A stretch of 11,250 nt of DNA from Alphaproteobacteria bacterium (GCA_030433125.1 JAUIKZ010000036.1:1-11250); one strand, 5' to 3'; positions 1-6,778 are shown, counted from the first letter of the stretch. The notes: generated by a model from the sequence alone, not told the origin. Numbers and translations: made by a program.

Positions 1-2
1 GC

Positions 3-191
3 GCGTTTGTCAAGAGCGCCCCGGGCCCCTGCAGATTTTATGCACATAAAATCGAAGGGAAAGGGCAACCTTTACAAACAAGCGCTTTAAGCGACAATGC
101 AGCTGAGCGAAAAGAATGCCCTGCTGGTGAGATTTATATCGCGCTCTTTATTATCGTTGGTAATTTAGGCTTAACTGAGGTACTATCTTAA
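3..191 (+). CDS. Possible 3' end of an unrecognised gene (partial)
   Basis: A frame open from the left edge codes for 62 residues and stops with TAA at 189-191, 15 bases before the cckA start. Its start lies outside the window. The C-terminal part contains a hydrophobic stretch (IYIALFIIVGNLGL), which could be a membrane segment or a buried strand or helix. I do not recognise a family. The frame is the same as that of cckA and is separated from it by this single stop, so it could also be chance openness upstream of cckA. A competing frame (1-90) is also open but ends earlier. The short gap to cckA would fit a co-transcribed upstream gene. This is inference from openness and position only. Confidence 0.35.
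   Translation, partial: AFVKSAPGPCRFYAHKIEGKGQPLQTSALSDNAAERKECPAGEIYIALFIIVGNLGLTEVLS
34..53. repeat. Near-perfect palindrome, 9-bp arms with 2-bp centre
   Basis: The arms GATTTTATG (34-42) and CATAAAATC (45-53) are exact reverse complements separated by CA. The symmetry fits a dimeric-regulator site better than an RNA hairpin, because a two-base loop is too tight; opening the inner pairs still leaves a 7-bp stem. There is no T-run after it. It lies about 155 bases upstream of cckA, inside the possible upstream reading frame. No regulator can be assigned. Confidence 0.4.
160..175. promoter_or_regulatory. Degenerate CtrA-box-like site upstream of cckA
   Basis: The sequence is GTAA-N7-TTAAC, one mismatch from the CtrA consensus TTAA-N7-TTAAC, and lies about 30 bases before the cckA ATG. 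One-mismatch sites are common in AT-rich DNA, so this is only a weak candidate for feedback of CtrA on cckA. Confidence 0.2.
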
Positions 192-206
192 AAAAGAATA
201 ACAAGC

Positions 207-2555
207 ATGGTACCTAAATATATTTTCTATATTGGACTGTTGTTAACCTTAAGTTTGCTGCTGGCTGCTGGCGCCCTTCACACGCGCTCTTTCCCTCAGG
301 ATATACTCTCCTTTATAATAGGCGTTTCGGCGCTTGGAGCCTTTTTAGTGTTTACTCACTTGCTACGTGCCTATTTGTTTGCACGTCGAAAACTGCAAAA
401 GTTGGAAACCATCTTAGGCGCCCTACCTCTCGGTGTTGTGAAAAGCTTAAAAAACGGTGACCTGAAATATGCCAACCAATATCTCACCCATAAATACCCC
501 GCCCTTCTAAAGTCTGACGCTGTCGCCCAAGCCCTCCAAGACCTGGCAGGTAAGGCCAGCGGCAGCCAGCCCGCTCATGATATAAAATACATTCCCCATG
601 AAGAAAAAGAGATCGCCCTCAAAATTATGTCCGTTGCCGCCAATAATGAAAACGTGGTGCACTCTATAATTGACATCAGCCACCTCACGCAGGAGCTTCA
701 AGATAAATCGGCCCTCGCCTCTTTCTTGGATGAATCCCCTATCGGGTTCTTTTCGCTTAACAGTACAGGAGATTTCATCTACTGCAACAAAACAGCTGCG
801 GGGTTTTTTGATATCTCTCATGGTGCTTTTAATAAGTTCAATTTGAAAGACAGGCTAAAGGGTAGTGTTAGCCGCTTTTTACCCCCCCACTTGCTCAGCA
901 TTAACCGCATTAACAAAGGGCTCCATGAACATATTTTCACCATCAATGAAACGCCCTACAAAGTGTATCAGCGGGTTTTAACAAGAGATGAGGGGCCCAT
1001 AACCTGCTCGGTCATTGTGCCTTATGAAAAAAACAACAAGAGCTTATTACCAGGCCATTTGTATAACTCCCTGTTTCAGGACCTTCCGACCGGTATCGTC
1101 GTCACTGATATTGAAGGGCGCATTAAAAATGCCAATCCCGCGTTTTTACAGATGATCCAAAAGCCATTGCATAGCCTTGCTAACACCGAATTTTCTAGCT
1201 TAATTACAAAAGATTCCTATTCAGCCTATAACCGCTTACTACATGAAGTAAGCCTTGTTGAGCAATCTACACCTCACCCCGTAGATGTGCATTTTAAAAA
1301 CAACAAAAACATTCAAACATCCTTACGCGTCAAACCCATTTATGAAACAAAAGAGCATGTTGGCTACATACTCCAGTTTGTTGATATGTCACAGCACAAG
1401 CGCCTCGAAATGCAATTTGTGCATACGCAGCGCATGCAAGCGGTTGGCCAACTTGCTGGAGGGGTGGCCCACGACTTTAACAACCTCCTCACGGCCATGA
1501 TTGGCTTTTGTGACCTTTTATTACTACGGCATGCTCCCGGTGAACAAACCTTTACGGACGTGATGCAAATTAAGCAAAATGCTCACCGTGCCGCTAACCT
1601 TGTTAAGCAACTTCTGGCTTTCTCGCGGCAGCAATCCCTTCAACCTAAGGTGCTCAACGTAGCGGATACGCTATCTGACATCACCATTCTTTTGCGCCGT
1701 TTGCTGGGTGCTAACATACAACTTAAAGTACGCCATAGCCGCGAGGTGGGGTTTGTGCGTGTGGACCAAGGGCAGCTTGAGCAGGTTATTATAAACCTGG
1801 CCGTGAACGCCCGTGATGCCATGAAAACAGGTGGCACATTGGTTATTACCACAGGCACCTGTCAATTTGATGCACCTCACCAGGTGGGGCCAGAAACCAT
1901 GCCGCCTGGCAATTATGTGCTTGTGGAAGTAATTGATTCTGGTGATGGGATCCCTGATAACATTATAGATCGTATTTTTGAGCCCTTTTTCTCTACAAAG
2001 GAAATCGGTTCAGGTACTGGCCTGGGACTTTCCATGGTGTATGGCATTATCCGCCAAACGGGCGGCTATATATTTGTGGAAAGTGAATTAGGAAAAGGCA
2101 CTAGCTTTAAAATATTCCTACCACGCCACACACCGAGTAAATCAGACACCCTTGTTCAAAAAGAAGAAAAGAAAGCAAAAGACCTGACTGGCACCGAAAA
2201 AATCCTGCTGGTAGAAGATGAAGATGCTGTTAGAATGTTTAGCGCGCGCGCCTTAAAAGAAAAAGGTTATCAAGTAATTGAAGCAGCTAGCGGCGAAGGC
2301 GGCTTGAGTAAATGCCTCGAACACAAAGACATCAGCCTAGTGGTAACGGATGTAGTGATGCCTAATATGGATGGCCCTACCTTTATTGGCAAGGCCCGTG
2401 AACAGGCGCCAGAGCTTAAAGTTATTTTTATTTCAGGCTACACGGAAGACTCATTCCGTAGCAAATTATCCTTAGATGAAAACATGCACTTCCTCTCTAA
2501 ACCTTTCAACCTAAAAGATTTGGCCGCTAAAGTAAAAGAGGTACTCGAGCAGTAA
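207..2555 (+). CDS. cckA: Hybrid sensor histidine kinase CckA
   Basis: Membrane-bound hybrid kinase at the top of the alphaproteobacterial CckA-ChpT-CtrA phosphorelay; by family knowledge it switches between kinase and phosphatase. The 782-residue product has two N-terminal membrane segments (about 5-24 and 33-56), two PAS-like regions (about 170-270 and 285-395), and a HisKA domain with phospho-acceptor H422 in GGVAHDFNN. The ATPase domain follows, with N box NLAVNARDAM (N534), DSGDGIP, FEPFFSTK and GTGLGLSMVYGI. The C-terminal receiver has acidic residues E670/D671, phospho-acceptor D715 (TDVVMPNMDG) and K765, so all catalytic residues appear intact. It is longer than Caulobacter CckA (about 690 residues). 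The ATG at 207 was chosen because the first membrane helix begins at once and an in-frame stop lies at 189-191; the ribosome site is weak (AAGAA-like). It converges on ctrA, its indirect target, which is unusual proximity. Confidence 0.95.
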   Translation: MVPKYIFYIGLLLTLSLLLAAGALHTRSFPQDILSFIIGVSALGAFLVFTHLLRAYLFARRKLQKLETILGALPLGVVKSLKNGDLKYANQYLTHKYPALLKSDAVAQALQDLAGKASGSQPAHDIKYIPHEEKEIALKIMSVAANNENVVHSIIDISHLTQELQDKSALASFLDESPIGFFSLNSTGDFIYCNKTAAGFFDISHGAFNKFNLKDRLKGSVSRFLPPHLLSINRINKGLHEHIFTINETPYKVYQRVLTRDEGPITCSVIVPYEKNNKSLLPGHLYNSLFQDLPTGIVVTDIEGRIKNANPAFLQMIQKPLHSLANTEFSSLITKDSYSAYNRLLHEVSLVEQSTPHPVDVHFKNNKNIQTSLRVKPIYETKEHVGYILQFVDMSQHKRLEMQFVHTQRMQAVGQLAGGVAHDFNNLLTAMIGFCDLLLLRHAPGEQTFTDVMQIKQNAHRAANLVKQLLAFSRQQSLQPKVLNVADTLSDITILLRRLLGANIQLKVRHSREVGFVRVDQGQLEQVIINLAVNARDAMKTGGTLVITTGTCQFDAPHQVGPETMPPGNYVLVEVIDSGDGIPDNIIDRIFEPFFSTKEIGSGTGLGLSMVYGIIRQTGGYIFVESELGKGTSFKIFLPRHTPSKSDTLVQKEEKKAKDLTGTEKILLVEDEDAVRMFSARALKEKGYQVIEAASGEGGLSKCLEHKDISLVVTDVVMPNMDGPTFIGKAREQAPELKVIFISGYTEDSFRSKLSLDENMHFLSKPFNLKDLAAKVKEVLEQ

Positions 2556-2691
2556 AGCTCAACCCTAATTGGGAACAAGGAGCAAAATGCCACAGCAAAC
2601 GGCATAAAACATGGCTTTGGAGAAAGATATTTTCTTCTCCGCGTGATCTTAAGTCTATGCCTTTACACCGGCTATGACCACCACCTAACGC

Positions 2692-2727
2692 AAAAAAGAA
2701 GCCGCAGGGTATGGCAGCTTCTTTTTT
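2692..2727. terminator. Bidirectional intrinsic terminator between cckA and ctrA
   Basis: An exact 11-bp inverted repeat (AAAAAAGAAGC at 2692-2702, GCTTCTTTTTT at 2717-2727) extends inward by two further G-C pairs after one mismatch, enclosing a loop of about 8 bases. It has a T-run on the 3' side for the + strand and, because of the A-run on the other side, also for the - strand. It sits between the convergent ends of cckA (2555) and ctrA (2752), so it should stop both transcripts. The rest of the 196-base gap holds only a weak 6-bp inverted repeat (GGAGAA/TTCTCC, 2619-2640) without a T-run. Confidence 0.85.
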
Positions 2728-2751
2728 AATTCACCAAGGAGGAAAGCGTAA

Positions 2752-3480
2752 TTATACGTGAGAAGGAGTTCTCATAGGCTCTTCTTTAAGCCGAAAAGTT
2801 TCTGACTCAGGGTCACGCAATACGTATCCCCTACCCCAAATTGTTTCGATGTAGTTTGCGCCTTCCAAAGCTTTCGATAGCTTTTTACGTAACTTACACA
2901 CAAACACATCAATAATTTTAAGTTCTGGCTCGTCAATACCGCCATACAAGTGGTTCAAGAAAACTTCTTTTGTTAGGGTCGACCCGCGACGCACGGCCAA
3001 TAATTCTAAGATAGCATACTCTTTACCCGTAAGAGGCACGTGCTTGCCATCTACTTCTGCCACATGGGCTTGGGTGTTGATGGTTAATCGGCCAATACGA
3101 ATTGTTGTGTCAGCGTGTCCTTTTGAGCGCCGAACAATCGCATTGAGGCGAGCGATGAGTTCGTTTTTGTTGAAGGGCTTGGTAATATAATCATCGGCTC
3201 CTAACCCAAAACCTTTAATCTTATCTTCGGTGCCGCTCAGGCCAGATAAAATGAGAATCGGCGTGTTAACATTAATTTTGCGCAGACGACGGATAATGTC
3301 ATACCCGTTAATGTCTGGTAACATGAGATCTAAGATAATAATGTCGTAATCATACAGCTTTGCTATCTCTATGCCCTCTTCACCAATATTGGTGGTGTCA
3401 CACACAATATTTTCCGATCGAAGCATCAGCTCGATGCTCTTTGATACGGTCGGGTCGTCTTCTACTAAAAGTACACGCAT
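2752..3480 (-). CDS. ctrA: Cell-cycle response regulator CtrA
   Basis: OmpR-family DNA-binding response regulator that, by family knowledge, receives phosphate from CckA through ChpT and binds TTAA-N7-TTAAC sites to control cell-cycle, division and motility genes. The 242-residue product starts MRVLLVEDDP; the receiver (1-120) has the acidic pair D8/D9, phospho-acceptor D51 (ILDLMLPD) and KPF. The winged-helix domain (about 130-225) carries strongly CtrA-specific stretches: LTGKEY, TLTKEVFLNHLYGG, DEPELKIIDVFVCKLRKKL and WGRGYVLRDP. Length is close to Caulobacter CtrA (231). The C-terminus continues past the usual end and finishes PSHV instead of the Ala-Ala tail of the Caulobacter protein. 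GGAG about 8 bases before ATG supports the start. It lies 81 bases downstream of popZ with its own CtrA box. Confidence 0.96.
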   Translation of the reverse strand: MRVLLVEDDPTVSKSIELMLRSENIVCDTTNIGEEGIEIAKLYDYDIIILDLMLPDINGYDIIRRLRKINVNTPILILSGLSGTEDKIKGFGLGADDYITKPFNKNELIARLNAIVRRSKGHADTTIRIGRLTINTQAHVAEVDGKHVPLTGKEYAILELLAVRRGSTLTKEVFLNHLYGGIDEPELKIIDVFVCKLRKKLSKALEGANYIETIWGRGYVLRDPESETFRLKEEPMRTPSHV

Positions 3481-3534
3481 TGAACTACTCCATTTGTTCT
3501 TGTTATTATTTTTTTAAATATAGCTGCTACTCCC

Positions 3535-3550
3535 TTAACGAAAGGTTAAC
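3535..3550. promoter_or_regulatory. CtrA box in the ctrA promoter
   Basis: An exact match to the CtrA consensus TTAA-N7-TTAAC is present: TTAA 3535-3538, seven bases CGAAAGG, TTAAC 3546-3550. It lies 55-70 bases upstream of the ctrA ATG, in the 81-base gap after popZ. A third TTAA half-site follows at 3558-3561 at a spacing of 8 rather than 7. A possible -10 on the - strand (TATATT, complement of 3517-3522) lies 12 bases downstream of the box. CtrA controls its own promoter in Caulobacter, so autoregulation is a natural reading; binding is inferred. Confidence 0.75.
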
Positions 3551-3561
3551 AGCATCGTTAA

Positions 3562-4545
3562 TTAATCGCTTTTCAGTTTTCCTAATAATTTATCAAATTC
3601 AATGTGTGTTTGCTTCGCCACCATCTCAGGCAGGTTTTCACGCATCCACTCATTGACTACTTTTTCTATTACATCTTTTACTAAGTGGTCTAAAAGCTGG
3701 CGGAACATACGATCGAGTAAATGATGTTCATCATAACTTTTGATTTCCACATCGCGGGTGGCCACCTTTTTTAAATCGTACCCAGCCGCTTGCTTTACAT
3801 ATTGAGCCGGCTTATCCGCTTTACTTTCGGCGGCACGCTTTGCTTTATGCATCCGCGTAATGCTTGATGCAAACTCTTCCGCCACAAACTTCTTAATGCT
3901 GTCGGTGCTAGAGGCGCTGTTAATTTTATCCCGCAAATTATTCTTCACAAAATTAAGGGCTTGAAAATCGATTTCTTTGTGCCCCCTGCTGTTTTGAGGC
4001 TGGCCGGCCGCAGCCACGTCATTATAATGTCCTTGCGCTGGCGGGATAGAAAGCACCCCTTGCTGTTTTTGCTCTCCATCAGGTGAGGACACCTGCGACT
4101 TATAATTTTCGCTAATCTTTTGAGAACTGCGCTGAATTACCTGGTTAATGTCCGCATCACTCATTTTTGGCTTAGCCGCTTTAGCCTGCCGACTGCGTGC
4201 CAACACATCATCTACAGCCGATACGTCTTTAACGTTTTCCTGATACTTCAACAGCTCTTCTAGAGGGATGTCGGGCGACACCTTCCCTTTTTTAGCTAAG
4301 AACTCTTGCGCCTTGGGGGCTGTAAATTCATGAAATTTTGGGAAGTGCTCCACCTTACGCGCCCCTGAGGGAGATAAATCATTTTCGGGCTCAACGTCAT
4401 TAGGGTAATAGGGGATAGGCTGCTCTTGGCTGCTTTTAGGCCGACTGCCTTTAGCCGTTTCCGACATAACAATATTCTTAATAGAGGAGAGGATCTCTTC
4501 CATTGTTAAATCTTCGTTCTGTGGGTTGTTAGCCTCTTGTCCCAT
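3562..4545 (-). CDS. popZ: PopZ-like polar organising protein (DUF2497 family)
   Basis: Cytoplasmic scaffold that, by family knowledge, self-assembles at the cell pole, tethers ParB/origin DNA and recruits signalling proteins including the CckA pathway. The 327-residue product has the two signature ends: a short N-terminal client-binding helix (EDLTMEEILSSIKNIV, about 12-27) and a C-terminal oligomerisation region (about 272-327) with LVKDVIEKVVNEWMRENLPEMV, including W300 and the NLP motif at 304-306. Between them lies a long, low-complexity linker (about 30-190) rich in K, Q, S, E and P, and an extra predicted helical stretch around 200-240. It is nearly twice the length of Caulobacter PopZ (177). 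It starts 12 bases after the tolC stop with an AAGAGC ribosome site, so it is co-transcribed with tolC. In many alphaproteobacteria tolC-DUF2497 is followed by valS; here ctrA follows instead. Confidence 0.88.
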   Translation of the reverse strand: MGQEANNPQNEDLTMEEILSSIKNIVMSETAKGSRPKSSQEQPIPYYPNDVEPENDLSPSGARKVEHFPKFHEFTAPKAQEFLAKKGKVSPDIPLEELLKYQENVKDVSAVDDVLARSRQAKAAKPKMSDADINQVIQRSSQKISENYKSQVSSPDGEQKQQGVLSIPPAQGHYNDVAAAGQPQNSRGHKEIDFQALNFVKNNLRDKINSASSTDSIKKFVAEEFASSITRMHKAKRAAESKADKPAQYVKQAAGYDLKKVATRDVEIKSYDEHHLLDRMFRQLLDHLVKDVIEKVVNEWMRENLPEMVAKQTHIEFDKLLGKLKSD

Positions 4546-4557
4546 TCGTTGCTCTTT

Positions 4558-5886
4558 TTAAACAGCGGCCATACCTAATTTTGCCGGTGTTAACTCTCCC
4601 ATTAAGTTTAGTATCTTTACTTGCTTCAACACATAGTCTTGCTCCGCCTGAATATGCTGCAAGCTGCTATTAATGTATTTAGTTTCGGTTTCTAGTAATT
4701 TCAAGAAAGATTGTTTACCCAAGCGCTCTTCATTTTTCATAGCATCTAAGGCAAGCTCTTGTGCCCGCACTTCAGCTTTACGTTGATCGAGGGTAGCCTT
4801 GGCGGCGAGCCACTCTTCCCAGGCGTTGGTAACGTCTTGCTCTGCCTGTTGGCGCTCATGCTCAAGCAGCAAGCGTGAAGCCGCTTTTTTCTTGGCGGCG
4901 GCGGCCACATTCATGGCGTCAACGCCCCCTCTAAATAAATTTATTTGACCACGAATAGAGAAGGTTGAAGAGTCTTGATACCCAATTTGGCTTAGCGCTC
5001 CCTCGCGTTTCCAAGCTTCTTTATTCCATTTCCAACTTACACTCAACGTTGGCAGAAACGCCCCGCTGGTTTGCACCACATCAATGATGGCGCTATCGTC
5101 TTTATAATCAGCCCCTCGTACTTTAACGTTCTGGCGTTTGGCGAGCATCACCGCCTCCTCCACATTAGAGGGTAACTTTAAAACCAACTTAGGCTCCACC
5201 AAATTCCCTGGCGCTAACCCCACAAGACGCTTGAACATTTGCGTCGCATTTTTTAGGAAGGTCTTTTGTTCAATGAGCCCGGCTTTTGCTTTCGCCAGCT
5301 CAGCCTCAGCCATTAATACGTTCGTGCGTGTAGATTTACCAATTTTGTATTCCGTTTGAGCACGGCGCAAAAAGTTTTGCGAGGCACTTACGTGTTTCTC
5401 AAAGGCCTTCACAATTTTACGGCCATTGAAAACACCAAGGTAAGCATTGATTACCTCCTGCAACGTTAGCATGTACGTGTTTTCGTAATTCAAATTTGCT
5501 TGCTTCACGCCCACATGGGCCTTACCCACAGCGCTTGTAGACCTCAAATTATCAAGCACATTATATTGCACTGAAATTTCTTGGGTGGGGTGGTGTTTCT
5601 TCCACTCACTTTGGTTTTTGTTTTTTGTATCAACCGAGGTGATAGACGCATTTACCTCAGGCAGCAAGGCTTGCCCTATAGCCCCCGCCCGTTGGAATTG
5701 CGCGGCCGATTGACCATATTCAGCCGCCTGTATTTGCACGCTATGTTTTGCAGCACGCTGCAAAGCGTCTTGTATGCTCATGGCAGCTTCTTTGGCCACC
5801 ACAGGTGTTTTTACCTTTTTACTCTCATTTGCAAAAGGGGTAATAATCGAAATACCCAGCAACACCTTTACAATTATTCTTTTCAT
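4558..5886 (-). CDS. TolC-family outer-membrane efflux channel
   Basis: Outer-membrane trimeric channel protein used by type I secretion and tripartite efflux systems. The 442-residue product starts with a signal peptide (KR n-region, hydrophobic core VLLGISIITPF, likely cut near residue 19, no lipobox). It has two outer-membrane efflux repeats: in the first GKSTRTNVLMAEAELAKAK, in the second NLFRGGVDAM and GKQSFLKLLETETKYI, which match the equivalent GxxTxxDVLxAE and LFxGG signatures of TolC. Length fits TolC/OEP proteins (420-500). A GGAAGG ribosome site 5 bases before ATG supports the start. It is the first gene of a tolC-popZ operon. No membrane-fusion protein or pump gene is nearby, as is usual for a shared TolC. 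Substrate cannot be inferred. Confidence 0.9.
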   Translation of the reverse strand: MKRIIVKVLLGISIITPFANESKKVKTPVVAKEAAMSIQDALQRAAKHSVQIQAAEYGQSAAQFQRAGAIGQALLPEVNASITSVDTKNKNQSEWKKHHPTQEISVQYNVLDNLRSTSAVGKAHVGVKQANLNYENTYMLTLQEVINAYLGVFNGRKIVKAFEKHVSASQNFLRRAQTEYKIGKSTRTNVLMAEAELAKAKAGLIEQKTFLKNATQMFKRLVGLAPGNLVEPKLVLKLPSNVEEAVMLAKRQNVKVRGADYKDDSAIIDVVQTSGAFLPTLSVSWKWNKEAWKREGALSQIGYQDSSTFSIRGQINLFRGGVDAMNVAAAAKKKAASRLLLEHERQQAEQDVTNAWEEWLAAKATLDQRKAEVRAQELALDAMKNEERLGKQSFLKLLETETKYINSSLQHIQAEQDYVLKQVKILNLMGELTPAKLGMAAV

Positions 5887-5922
5887 ACTAACCTTCCATA
5901 ATAATAACTTAACCTAACAACC

Positions 5923-5938
5923 TTAACGGAAAATTAAC
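5923..5938. promoter_or_regulatory. CtrA box upstream of the tolC-popZ operon
   Basis: A second exact TTAA-N7-TTAAC match: TTAA 5923-5926, CGGAAAA, TTAAC 5934-5938, lying 37-52 bases before the tolC ATG. Read on the - strand, the proximal half would overlap a -35 (CGTTAA), followed after 16 bases by TATTAT (complement of 5901-5906) as a possible -10, the layout of CtrA-activated promoters. That -10 would leave a very short leader, so the true start may differ. An extra TTAA half-site is at 5909-5912. Confidence 0.7.
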
Positions 5939-5982
5939 AATAACCATATAAGGACATACGTATCACAAACCAATAATGAGTA

Positions 5983-6294
5983 TTAATATAATGGCACATG
6001 AGGGTCAATCTCCTTTGCCCACGCGTCAATGCCACCCCGAAGGCTCAGCGCCTGATATCCCTCTTGTTTTAAAAAAAGGCTTGCTTGCAAACTACGAACC
6101 CCATGATGACAAATGGCCACAACTGGTTTATCTTGGGGTAACTCGCTAAATTTTTCAGGCAACTGACCTAATGGTATAGTGTAAAGCTCCTCTGCAGGAA
6201 AAGCGCTTTTTTCTCGCTCCCAGGGCTCACGCACATCTACTAGCGTGAATGAAGATAGGGCTTGCGCAGATAGCTGCTGTGGCGAAATAATCAT
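5983..6294 (-). CDS. Single-domain rhodanese-like sulfurtransferase
   Basis: Small cytoplasmic rhodanese (103 residues), the GlpE/PspE size class, expected to carry a persulfide on its catalytic cysteine and pass sulfur between a donor and a thiol acceptor. The N-terminal strand LVDVREPWE is followed by the active-site loop ICHHGVRS, with catalytic C62 and the six-residue loop closed by R67, and the C-terminal LRGGIDAWAKEIDP motif that ends the domain. No signal peptide. Its ATG overlaps the stop of the upstream autoinducer-domain gene as ATGA (6291-6294), so translation is probably coupled. The 96-base gap to tolC contains a CtrA box, suggesting tolC has its own promoter. The true sulfur acceptor cannot be told from sequence. 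Confidence 0.88.
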   Translation of the reverse strand: MIISPQQLSAQALSSFTLVDVREPWEREKSAFPAEELYTIPLGQLPEKFSELPQDKPVVAICHHGVRSLQASLFLKQEGYQALSLRGGIDAWAKEIDPHVPLY

Positions 6295-6755
6295 GCTATA
6301 TCTTGTGACTTTATAAGAGTGGGAATCCGACTTAAAATATCGTAAAACGACTTCTTGTCTTCGATAATGTCCGCCATGCGAGAAAAATCTCCCCTAATGG
6401 CTATGCCGGCTGTTTCAAAAGTGTTCTCTCGCTTTAATACCACTGTAAGCCCTTCAGTTGTGCCTAAATACTCTGTGCGGAAAATGTAGGGTTTGTTAAG
6501 TGAGCGTGATGAATTATAGTCTCCCCACTTACGCACCACTAAAATGCCATCCGGGTTTTTCACGAGAGGGTCTACTTTGTAAAGCTCTTGCTCAGCATAA
6601 AAATCACCCCAGTCCGGGTCGCTGAAATAGCTGATTATAGAGTTTTGCGTGAACAACCCTTGGTTGTAAAAATCAATCCCATAGGTGTTATTTAAGTACT
6701 CCTCAAAAACCCTAATATCTTCGTTGTCTGTCTTATTTATCCTGAAAAAATTCAT
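6291..6755 (-). CDS. LuxR-type autoinducer-binding domain protein lacking HTH
   Basis: The 154-residue product resembles the ligand-binding half of LuxR/TraR acyl-homoserine-lactone receptors. The pocket residues conserved in the family are spaced as in TraR (W57, Y61, D70, P71, W85): here W49, Y53, D62, P63 and W77, with EGLTVVL (G102) near the equivalent of the conserved glycine. The C-terminal GerE helix-turn-helix is absent; the frame ends in ISRIPTLIKSQDIA at the overlap with the rhodanese start. So it cannot act as a normal transcription factor; it could bind a signal, form heterodimers with a full receptor, or be a diverged relic. The ATG at 6755 was chosen because AGAGG lies 6 bases before it and a promoter fits just upstream; longer in-frame extension would run through the antisense of tRNA-Ala. 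Not assigned by homology search; ligand unknown. Confidence 0.7.
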   Translation of the reverse strand: MNFFRINKTDNEDIRVFEEYLNNTYGIDFYNQGLFTQNSIISYFSDPDWGDFYAEQELYKVDPLVKNPDGILVVRKWGDYNSSRSLNKPYIFRTEYLGTTEGLTVVLKRENTFETAGIAIRGDFSRMADIIEDKKSFYDILSRIPTLIKSQDIA

Positions 6756-6778
6756 TATTTCCTCTGAGGCTATTAATA

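Noticed and set aside
507..1880. Open frames antisense or out of frame within cckA
   Set aside because: All lie inside a well-supported gene and show no family features.
2619..2640. Hairpin GGAGAA/TTCTCC after cckA as a terminator
   Set aside because: Stem is only 6 bp and no T-run follows; the strong hairpin at 2692-2727 explains termination.
3546..3561. TTAA-N8-TTAA as a second full CtrA box
   Set aside because: Spacing is 8 rather than 7, so it is at best an extra half-site.
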